The translations under genes were made by a program, and so were the position numbers. A stretch of DNA of 64,000 nucleotides from Eimeria necatrix (lineage: Eukaryota > Apicomplexa > Conoidasida > Eucoccidiorida > Eimeriidae). Below are positions 37,322 through 47,400 of this stretch, in pieces. The notes beneath the pieces are model-generated. The model had not been told where the DNA came from. It worked only from the letters and a program-made list of their open reading frames with translations, and made no database searches. Numbering within the stretch: position 1 is the stretch's first letter; every line of letters starts with the position of its first letter. The stretch lies in assembly GCF_000499385.1 (NCBI RefSeq), contig NW_013655030.1, positions 73,727 to 137,726 of the forward strand. The letters are read 5' to 3'.

Positions 37322-38562
37322 CTAATCCAAGAGTTCGACTTTGCAGATTTTGGAAGCATCACCCAGACGGGGAAACGGCAGCCGCGTGCGTCTACAGAAT
37401 CCGCTGTTCCTCCTTGCGAAGCGTTCTCGGGCCTGTGTCACGAATGTTGCACATTGCTGACGAAAGACGCCGAAGTGCGGCACGTCCACCAGCCATAATT
37501 TAATTCACCAACCTTGACAAGCACAGGTTCTAATGCGTCAATACGTTTTACGGTGTATGCACGTGATACGGTTGTGTCTATAATTGTTGGCAGGGGCTAT
37601 GGCAGTTTTCCATTAAGACGGAGCTGCTTACATGCTTGAACAGCTCTCTCGTCAGTTTCTTGTCGTAGAAGAATCCGAGAGCCTGACGGTAATTGTGAAG
37701 TCCCCCCTTTTTCGCTAGAATTAGCTTTGCGTCCATTACACGACACAGTTCTTGGCCCTTGGCCGCAGTCGTTGTAATGCTACCATGCCTTAACAGCTGC
37801 GAATAATACAAACGCGTCACTTATCGCCATTGTGTCACTACGGTGTTCACGCATCATAAGGCAACGTACAAATGCACTGCTGGCCGGTAGCAACACGAAG
37901 GACCAACGATGGAGCTAAATCCACATACACAGCGAGTTACCGTGACATGGGCAAAAATGGCTTCCACATGAGCTTGCCTGAGTAGCAAGATTCCTTAAAA
38001 GAGCCTTTCTATGTGATTGGGGCCTCCCCAGTCTGCTGTGGGACCGATGGGTGTGCGCCCTCATGACCATACACAAGGCAGAGCCATGAGCTACTGCCTC
38101 TATACGCGGATCTCGCCACATTGGCAATGTCGTTGCACCTTTGCAGCCTTTTACGTGAGCCTGTGAGCTCAGATTGCCCCATGGTGTGCAGTGGGTCTTG
38201 GCCAGCCTGTGGTCGTCTGTGAACGGGGAAGAAAAAGGTTGGGCGTCCCGTCCCCAGGATCTACGGTGGCTATTATGCAGTGGCACACCTATGAAGTTTC
38301 TGAAATTTCCGTTGACACTGCTCCTATTAGGCACTGAAAATGTGGTCAGCAGAAATGCGGCCGGAAAGCCATGACCCGTGCAAGCGCAGATGGCACATGC
38401 GGTCGGTGCATCGATCCTATTACGAAGAAATATTGGCACTGCTGATGAGACGCCGCTGTAGCACGCCGACAGGACTACCAGCAGCAGCATAAACTGCTGC
38501 TGCCTCTGCAGATATTGCTGCTGCGATTGACGCGGAGCCCATCCCCTGAGAAGCTTCCCCAT
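37322..38562 (-). CDS. Ribosomal protein bL17, predicted apicoplast-targeted (286 aa, 3 exons)
   Basis: Bacterial-type large-subunit protein, nuclear-encoded. Exons: 37978-38562, 37632-37796, 37322-37432. Phases close exactly. The mature part from about residue 167 carries the bL17 motifs: RLGRPQSHRKALLRNLATQ, then LLRHGSITTTAAKGQELC, AKKGGLHNYRQALGF, and the C-terminal RLGDASKICKVELLD. Upstream, the same open frame continues for 166 residues from ATG at 38562. It has a signal-peptide-like core (FMLLLVVLSACYSGVSSA) and then a basic Ser/Thr-rich, acid-poor stretch, the bipartite layout of apicoplast leaders. The signal core lies about 24 residues in, after a Gln-rich start, so the true start may be at the internal Met at residue 25. 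The first intron (37797-37977) has a GC donor (CTCAG/GCAAGC), forced by the conserved protein junction. Location is inference from the leader. Confidence 0.87.
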
Positions 38563-40129
38563 CTGGAACAACACATGCCCGCCAACACCTTGGTGCTAAG
38601 ATGCCTGTGCAACCTAGTGCGTTGCTCATGGAGCCGTAGCCGCAGGCAGAAGCGACGGTTCAGACAGAGACCATTGCAAGGGGCCCCTAGGCGGGGCCCC
38701 CTTAAGCGTGTCTAGAGAGCACAGCGAAGCATTTTGACCTTTTGTCCTCTGAAACTTCAGCTGTCGAAGCCTTCAGAATGCAATACAGGAAGAAATCACG
38801 GTTCTAGAGAAGGGAAACGTCTTACATGAATGATGTCCTGGTGCAGTAGGGGCTGTGGCTTGTGGACGCTCGAGATGCTGCGCCTACGTGAGGATTACTA
38901 GGGCTAAACTTTTAGTATCTCTGCTCATTCGCTGAAATAATTAGCTCAAATTGTGCATTCGCACAGCTAACTGGCATTATTATTCTGCTCGTAGCTCCGG
39001 GACTTGTAAACAAATGTGTAGGGTCACTGTTGGGTCTGTGGGGAGCCTTTGGTAGACGCCTAGTATACATCACATCAGGCCGATGCCAGTAAAATGGAGC
39101 TGGGAAAAACACAGGGCTGTCAACAGACCCCTTTATAGTTTGTAATAATTTCAAGAGTAGCCCATTGACAGCATTCTCTTGCCGCCCGCGCCATGCCTCG
39201 GCAGGGCCACAACCAGATGTTTTTTTGGATCAACATATTCTTTTTTTTTGTTAACTTTCCTCATCATTATCTCTGTTTCAATTAATTGCACTCATGGTAT
39301 GACTTTCTTGTGCAAGGAGTAGTAAACAGTCCGCACCAGCAATAATGCTGATGGTACGTTCTTTATTTAGCATTGTGTTGCCTATCAAGATTCGACAGCG
39401 TGCGAAATTTAAGTAGTTACTTAATATTCAACGCCACTGTAGACCATGATAGAGTCTGACCTCCCTGCTGCGACGAGGCATGCCAATATTGCTTTTATGG
39501 CCTCACCGTTGCGGAGCGTGATTCCGTTCTATTTTATCGAAAGTATAGTTTTCTAAGGAAACACTTTTTTTGATGGATCTGCAATTGCCACACTAGACAG
39601 GAGTAGTGTTCGCAGTTACAGATTCCATAAAGATGTTCTCGGAGGGGGGACGGGGCTCCACCTCTTGTAGGGCTCGCCTTCTAGCAGTGGCTGCAGCTAA
39701 AAAACCTCGTCCCTCCTTGAAGCCGGCAAAATAGCTTTGAAGTCACTAGCCTTAATAGGCTAGGCTGCTTCGGCTGCTTCGTAGCTACCCTTCCAGCGTG
39801 ATCTTAGGCACCTCCCAAACCGTTAGCAGCTACAACAACGCTTCAACTTCCTTCCATGTTGATAGGTCTCGGCCTGTTGTTTCGCAGCCGCAGTCCCAAT
39901 AGTGCTTAACACTGCAATATCCGCGCTAGCATCTGTTGCCTACTGCAGCCAAGCGCGCGTTTGCCCAGCCTTTCATAATATAGTTTGTCTGTGTACGTAT
40001 TGAGCCTTCCCCGGTAAACGTTTTTTTCCGTGCCTTCTGCACATGTCTCGCAAACCGTTCTCTCTGAAGTTTCGTCCATTGCCCTGGATTTGGTCTCCCA
40101 TGGATGGCTGCACGCTATTGGACTGCGAG
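38563..40129. other. Gene-poor stretch
   Basis: Short frames only. T-rich runs occur around 39230-39260 and 40020. It includes the promoter side of bL17. Nothing gene-like could be supported. Confidence 0.45.
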
Positions 40130-40660
40130 CTACATCGAGCCTCGCCCTGTGATTGCTGTTGGTGGGCCGGGAGCCGAAGCTGCCGCTATTTTGGCTGCAG
40201 TTGTTGCTGTTGCACGTGCTGCCTTAGTATTTGTGGTTGTTGTTGTAACTACGATCGCGACTGCGATTTCAAATACCACTTGTTCTGTTTCTGTGCTGCT
40301 GCTGCTCGGTGGTAGTGCATTCACAGCTGTGACTGGATTTTTGCTTGCTGATGTGCTTGTCATTTCAGTTTGTTGTTGCTGCTGTGGCTCCTGCGGTTGC
40401 CGCTGCTGTGACTGTTGGTCTTTCTGTTGTAGCTATTGTGGCCCCGGTTTTTGCTTTTACAGCTGAAGCTGCATTTGCTGTTTTAGTTGTAGCTGCTGCT
40501 GTTTCCGATGCTGCAGCTGTACTGTTGCTCTTGCTATTGTTTCTGCTCCTTCTCTTACTACTGCGCTGGAAGTCGCTATTTCCGCTGTCGCCACAGCTGC
40601 GACGCTCTACCTTGTGCATCTGCTGTTCCTCTTCTGGTGTTGTTAAGGCTCTTCCTCATT
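40130..40660. repeat. Degenerate triplet-like, strand-asymmetric low-complexity tract
   Basis: The plus strand is built of GTT/GCT/GTG-type triplets with very little A, for example TTGCTGTTGC, GTTGTTGTTG and GCTGCTGTGGC. Read on the plus strand it gives Val/Ala/Leu- or Cys-rich peptides; on the minus strand it gives Thr/Ala/Ser-rich peptides. A splice-acceptor-like TTGTCATTTCAG sits at about 40358-40369, where the open frame changes. It could be a decayed amino-acid-repeat gene or simple-sequence expansion. Eimeriid genomes are known for triplet-driven homopolymer tracts. Confidence 0.5.
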
Positions 40661-41506
40661 AGGCGAGATCTCTTCATTTGTGCATACGTCTCCACGCTGT
40701 CTACCTTCGTGAGCCAGTCTGTCTAAGGCTCATTATTAAACTATTCTGCTAATTGCAACCACTTCTACTACTGGCTGCTGCTCACACTACAATAGCTTGC
40801 AGCCATCTCTATTTAAGGAGACCAAATCCAGAGCAGTAAATTTGGTGCCACCCAGGCTTAATTCATGTATGCGTGTGACAATTCCTTTCTAGCATGCAGT
40901 CGCTTAGTACTTATGACTTCGTGCAAGCCTGCTCTACTTTATTTGATTGTATCATTTATTCTAAAGCGTTATGTTCACTCTTTTCGTCCGAATCCATATT
41001 TTTCTCCCGTGACTGGATGTATTTGCTACTAATGGTTGCCATTATTTTTCTCCCGTTAGACAATTTTTGTTTGTGTGTGTCTGGTTTGACCACTATTACT
41101 ACGGGGTTTTCTTCTTATTCCGTCCCTGACCTCACTGGTCTGTGCAGTTGTATGTGCACAATTGCTTGCTGTATTGATTACGTTGCACCGATAGCTGCTT
41201 GTTAGATCTGCATGCATGTGGAGGTACAAATGCGCGGTCATACTCCCTCTTTTGTTGGCATTCGCTGGTCTTGCTGCAGAGCCGCTAATATGCGCGAAAC
41301 GGAACGAACACCTGAAAGCAACTCTGGTGTAACGAGAAGGGAAAAGGGAAGCTGCAGAAGTTCGAAACGGGAGCAGAGAGACATTCGAAGAAAGTGGGAA
41401 ACATGAGCATAGTAGGTAGCAGAGGTAGCGCACAACGGTTCGAGCGCGTGGGTAAGGCCCGCCAATAGCTGCATATCGAGCGGTTCCTAGCTCGCAGGAG
41501 CGCACA
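40661..41506. other. Gene-poor stretch downstream of the chromovirus remnant
   Basis: T-rich plus strand with short frames. This is where a 3' LTR of the minus-strand element would be expected, but I could not recognise LTR ends, a polypurine tract or a target-site duplication. Confidence 0.35.
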
Positions 41507-42365
41507 TCACCCGCTGTGGCTATTTGCTGTCTGCAGCATGGTCCATTCCTCAGGTAGGTCTCGCCTCCCAACAAGGTACTGAACACCGTTTCTAATATTC
41601 TGCCGTTCCAGGATATTGTAGATCTCACACTGGTCTGTCCTTCTGCCAACAGCATCCACGACGAGAAGCCAGCCAACGGCACCTTCCTCGGCGACAAAGG
41701 GAGGGTGAGCCAGGGCGGCGTGGAACGTACTGGGACAAGCTGGAGGAATCATGACAAAAGTCAGTCTACGGGTATGCCAAACGTTAGGCAGCGTTGCTCA
41801 TGCGTTTTGTGGCTGCAAATTAGCACCGATAGAAAGATTTCAGCTCGGGGTAATTGCTGACAGTTGTTGTGGTAGCTTCTGATTCATACTTTGTCCACAG
41901 CAAAGAGATCGCTGTCACATTATGTGGAGTTTATCTATGCATTTGTTGCCACTTAGCTTGACTGTAGAGCTATTCGTTCCGCTTGATCATGGGGAGTGTG
42001 GCAGCACGGACGAAAGCGCCAAGATCCGCTACCGTGAGGTGGTTCTGCTAGGTCATCACGGCAAAGGGTGAGAGGTCGGTGAAATACCGAGTAACCTTGA
42101 ATGCTAGTTTGAAAATACGGCGTAGGCACGGCGGTCCCAGCCCTTCCAACTGAATCAAATTGTGGAGAACATGCACCAGATTACGGTTGACGTGTTCGGT
42201 TCATCAGCCCAGTCTAGTTGAGACAGAAAGGAGGCATACACCGCTCAAAATTTTGAGAAATGTCGGCAGGGACTCGACAAGAAGCGATGGCCTTGATTAG
42301 AAACCACTGCATCACTCGTGATAGCTAATAGTGTGGTCAGCAGGTACCTCGATGGTGCCTGCTGT
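41507..42365 (-). mobile_element. Decayed Ty3/gypsy chromovirus: integrase C-terminal half and chromodomain
   Basis: Read on the minus strand from 42365 downward, fragments of a retroelement integrase follow in the right order but in shifting frames with stops. These are ADHTISYHE, then after a frameshift DAVVSNQGHRFLSS with CRHFSKF, then TEHVNRNLVHVLHNLI (the GQTERVNR block), then LAFKVTRYFTDLSPFAV. The last block, 41507-41752, is an open frame with STFHAALAHPP (compare the FHVSLLKP signature) and a chromodomain-like NILERQNIRNGVQYLVGRRD near its end. This order matches chromovirus pol. No intact reverse transcriptase, gag or LTR was seen, so the copy is truncated and dead. Chromoviral elements have been described from Eimeria. 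Confidence 0.72.
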
Positions 42366-44493
42366 GGTGCTTGTTTTCTTTGTTAAAGTTGTATTATTCA
42401 TTGGGCAATATTATCTAGCTGAAGCTGAAGCTAGCTGAGTTGGCAGCAGCTTCACTTTGTAGGTTCTTCATTACAGTGCATAGTTTAAGTTGCCAGGTAA
42501 ACTAATATTACAGAAGAGCAGCCTTGTTAATTTCTTTTGCTTCTCGGGTTTGTGCTCTGTTTATACGTTGTGAACAGTTGCCTAGCTGAAGTCGCAGCAA
42601 CCTCACATTTTTGGTCGCGGTGTAACGTTTCAGCTTCGGCTTAAGAAGCTTAATTGAGAAAAGGCGACAGCGACAGAACGTGCATTCGACGTGCCGCCGT
42701 ATTCCCGAGGTTGTGCTTGCTGTAGAGCTCTCAGAGCCGAACTTCTTCCAGAGCTCCACAGTTTTACTATTTTTAATTATACTCTTTTTACTTAATTCTT
42801 TCCCTGGAGATCCAAAACTCACTGCGCATGCCTCTCAAGGCCATTTTTGTGCTCCACTGTATGCAGCACTGCTTTGGTGGCCTGTGCGAGTGTCCAGACT
42901 GGCAGTAACACGTGCCTTAATTCACCTTTTCTCGGAGTTACTTCAGACAGCCTTTTAATTTAGATTCAATTTCGTGTCACAAGTGCACGGCTGTTGATTA
43001 AACGTGAACTTCCGCAGCTGTGAGGGGCTGGTTTGGCTTTCTCAGATGAGCTACAGCCTTCTCTAAGCTCATTTCACCTCAAGGTGTGGGCTAGCATTAA
43101 ATCATGTCACTAATGTCTCAGAGATGCACGTGTAGATTGCCAACACCAGATTATAGTGGATTGAGGAGCCTTGAATTGATACTTAAGTCTGCTATCGTCG
43201 CCTTAGGGGAGTGGTAAGGAGCAAGGAAAGCTAACAGCAACCATCGAAAAGGTTCTTGTGGTCTCAGCGTGGATTTATTACAAGCCCCTTTTGGCCAGAA
43301 AATATATTAGATACGCGGTTGCACGGGGTAGCATACAGTGCAACCAAACAAACGCCTGGCGCAGAAGGTTGAAGCTGTTCTTCGAGGGTGAAGGTCGCAA
43401 GCACGATGGAGGCTACCCTTAGTGTTGATCTGCATGACAACACTACTCGGTGCACGAATTGCGTCGTAGTACTTGAGATAGCGTACTTCGCTGGCATTGG
43501 TTAATCCATAACTACACAGTTTATTTTGTGTGCGCGTATTAAGGCATACCACCGACCGTGGAAACATCTAGGCTCTCAGTTTGTGTGCAACACAGGCACT
43601 GCGAGCTGCGGATCTCAGTCAAAAGCAGATAATGCAGAATGAGAAAGGGTTGATGATGATGGACAATTAGACTCACTTCTGCGCACTTCTGCGCAGTTTT
43701 CGAAGTGAACGGCTGACTGAAGAATTAAAGACTGAAGTCATGTTCGCGGTCCTTCGAGGCACGAAACGAACGGTAGCCATCTGCGCCAGTAACTCCTTTT
43801 AGTAAGGTGCGTGGCTGTGAAACGAACCTAGCAAAGATTAAAAAGCTCACTTGTTGCCAGTTAGAAAGAGCCACTCGAACTCCACTTAACAGCGGGATCT
43901 GAATCGCTGTGTGGTCGTGTTGGGTTCTCCCTGTAACTCTGTAAAACGCTCTCACGCAAGGTGCCACTGGTAACTCATCCACTGGTTTGATAGCAACGAA
44001 AACAATACACCTACTCAGGGGACAGATACTAGCGCGCTACGCGTCTTTGGGAGGCGAATGAGCCAACGAACAGCATCGTTGCACCAAGAGGAACTGGAGT
44101 GGCTTTGCGGCCAATGAAAACACCCCCTGAGTTCGATAATATTACAGTTCTACTGGCAAATCGTGGAAGCACTGCAGCTTTTAGTCAACAAAATCTGAAT
44201 CCTTCTTGCTCCTAATGGAAGGTGGAACTATGCGTAGTACGCATTTAGAGAAGACTGCTGCTAAGTAAACAATTCACTCCCCCTGGGGTAAAACAAAAAG
44301 TGTAGTGCTCAGCAGAGCTTCATAAAAACAAGAGGTCTGGACTTTTAAAGCTTGTTTGTGTGCATGTAGTGCCACTCTCTCTCGTTTCCCCATTGGCAGT
44401 GTAGAGTAGCGGCACATCTCTTCTAGCATCGTGTGATTCATGAGAAAAGTAGGCACGCTGGCTCCCCCATGCATTGGATGATCTGCGAGTGGA
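42366..44493. other. Gene-poor stretch between the retroelement remnant and CFAP46
   Basis: About 2.1 kb. Several 80-100 codon frames on both strands (for example 42680-42958 + and 43725-43982 -) lack domains or splice support. I looked for further pol fragments and found none I could defend. Confidence 0.4.
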
Positions 44494-47400
44494 TCACTTC
44501 CTATTCTTCGGCTGAAGGGGCTTCTGAGAATCTGGCTTTGACGAGCCCTTTTGACAGCCCAGACGGCCAATCCACGGCAGGCCATAGACCCGTACACCTG
44601 TAGCTGGATCTTCTTTTTCGGAGCGTTCGTCATCTAATCTGTATTCAGATAAAGTGGTCTCTAGAGGACTGCCGTGCGTTGATGTTTCGCCTTTGTGATG
44701 AAGGTGCCGTTTGATCGAGAAGCGCGGCCGTCCGCCTTTTTCAGCAGCCGTTGAGAGCGACTCACTGTAGATCGCAAGCAGACGAATGCACAGAAATGTA
44801 AATTTTCGTACTGGTATTAACTCGCGCAACGTGCTGTGTTGTCGGAGGGAATGCACTCTGAAGAATGTGCCCCAAAGGAATTGATAGAAATGGCTGAAGC
44901 TGTATTCGTGCTGCAGAAGTCACTTCTAAATCAAAAGAACTGTATATTGGCTTACAGTGCACAAGAAACTTGTGACTGTGTACAAGCCACCTCGATCAAA
45001 AACTTCGTCGTGAAGTCTGCCTTTTGTTGATCTGTCAGCGCGTCATCTACAGCTATAATTGTCCCCACCCCTGCAGGCAAGCAAAATCGTAAGCGCGGAG
45101 CTACAGTGTCAGATGGTGGCGAACTGAGTGCAATTAGAAAGATAGCAGCGTGCAAAGTGTGACTTTGTTTTTGTCAAATCAATTTGGTTCCAAACATAGC
45201 AAGAAGAAGGCAGTTGTCTCACCCCTGGTGCTCAGCATTAGAAGAGTTTGTACTCCCTTTGAAATTTCAAGTATCTGGTGGTCGCAGTAGGAAGTAGTAG
45301 GCCTGAGTTGTTGGCCTTGACGAAGATAAGCTTCGCAGTGTGGTGGGTCCTCTCTCATCAGTAGCAAGCCAAGAAGAGATATATGCATTAAATTCATGCC
45401 AACAATTGCACAATTTATATCGTCAGAGCCCTGTACAATCTTATTCAGGGACAGAGCCCACGCGGCTTGTGGAGCTTTTGTGCATAGTAACTCTGGGATA
45501 AAGCTGCTGCACGGTGGGGACTCAGGAGTTCCATCCACTGAAGAAGTCCGTTTCGCTGACAACAGATCTGCAACTACTGGGGGACGCCAGTCGCTTTTGG
45601 GCTCTCTTTGTGGGGGCAGAAGAGTTGAGAAGGCTGGCGGGCAATCAGCGTTTTTGGCCGTTGCAGTTCCATCGTTGGCAGATAAGCCAGCTACTTGGGA
45701 CTCCTCTTCTATTTTTTGTTTTCCACTCTCTGCCATGTTCTGAAGATTTTGGCAATCTGTAGCTTCTGGAAGCAACAGCAAGGACTCCCGAGAGAAGCCA
45801 CAATGCATTTCGGCAACAGTCCTTTTCGGCTGGTTGGCAGGAGAGATTGAATCGTGATGTTGCATCCGACGCGCAAACATGTGCAGACTGAAGTCTCTTG
45901 ATATGCGGTAACCAAATAGTCGTCTTAGCACAGGCAAGCTTTCGAAGGGAAAATGGGACAACCGGATGTCAGGGAGGAGCAGCAGATGGCTTCTTGATTC
46001 GCTGACAGACGCCAATTGACCTTGGGCAAGCATTGTTGATAGGGACCAGTGCAAAATTTGTGCACCTAATGCCTCAAATAGCTCTTCCACTACTTCGTGA
46101 ACCTGGTCAGGATACGTATACAGAGATGAACGCAATGCCTCTTGTCCAACGTTGTTGCTTCGTGACTCTTCTGTTTGGATAGCCCTTTTATTCCTGGTCA
46201 AAAGGCATTCTGGAAGTGCGCGGCGCTGCACAAAAAACCGCCATGCCCCAGAAGAGCCATCTGCCTGGACATATGGGTAGGCAGCGCCGAAAAAAATGAA
46301 GCCACGTGCGCAATGGAGGCAGGAAACGCAACAGTTGCGAGGTAGCCATGCATGAAGAACTGTTGAGGGCGTTAGGTCTGCAAGATTTGTCATGCTCGTG
46401 AAACACGAGCGGGAATCAAGCAGCCTGAGACATAAGGAAAAAGCCACAATAGCGCAAGGATTGGCTTGCAACTACACTCTTGTATAAGTAGGCGTGGCTG
46501 ACTACACTGGTCATATCCAAACTGGAGGATAACGGGAGCATTCTGAACCGCAAAGGGGCGCTTCCTCAGCTACGCGCCCACTTGTTGACAGCTTGAAATC
46601 TAGGCAAGGCTCCAGCATCTCTCCAAGACTCCTTTAACCGCCGAACTTCCTCTATGGCGACGCTCTCTGTCATTTGTGGGTCCATAAGTTGTAACTGCAG
46701 CAGCTTTGCGATTTGGGCAACCTTGGCAGCCTGTAGAGCGACGATTGTGGCGAATGCGCGGTCTAAATGCTCTACATTCCTATTTCCGAAAACACTGCTG
46801 AGAAGTTCCTCGCCCAAGAATGTTGCTTCAGTGAGGTGGCCACTCGCAATACAAGCTGAAAATGTTTCTTCGACCTCAGCAGAAGCAATAGATTGACTGT
46901 GATTTCCTCGTGGATCTCGATGTAAAACAGCAGCTAGATAGTTCAACCACCTCTGTTGGCCTTTTGCGCCCTTGTCTGCCTAAAGGATACAATGCATTCA
47001 CACCAGATGGCATCGTCCGTTCGTATAATCTTGCCTTTCATGTGACGCATGCAAAGTCGTCCAGGATGTTTTGCAATCTAGAAGCACCAGGGAAAAATGT
47101 TGCATCATGCGCCGCCTCCCTATACAATTACTCACAAATGCAACAGCACTCCGAATATCTTCAATCCAGAGATCTCGTGATGCCTGGTCCTGTGTCTCAT
47201 CTTGCGCCCATGGGCACAGCTGCACGCACGCCGTCAAGCCGAGAAGCATCTCCCCTGTAGCCGGCGTATTCACCTTGTACTTTCGCGCTGACGGAAATTC
47301 GCGCGGGAGTTGTGGAAATTGCTATTTAGTTTTGTAGCAGTAGCATTATCTTACCTCCTGTAGGCCTCTTTCTTGTGCAATCAATCTGTTGAGAGCCTGT

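Noticed and set aside
37208..37498. 96-codon plus-strand ORF with plausible composition
   Set aside because: It overlaps the last exon of bL17 on the minus strand, whose sequence (RLGDASKICKVELL) is conserved.
41056..41697. 213-codon minus-strand ORF
   Set aside because: It overlaps the chromodomain-containing frame in a different phase and has no domain, so I treat it as a shadow.
45179..46471. Separase (C50) gene
   Set aside because: The C-terminal block resembles separase, but the active-site Cys and the GH context are missing, and the flanking motifs (RISRDFSL, ATMWNIARPCLG, LLKPFARPVW) fit CFAP46 along the whole gene.
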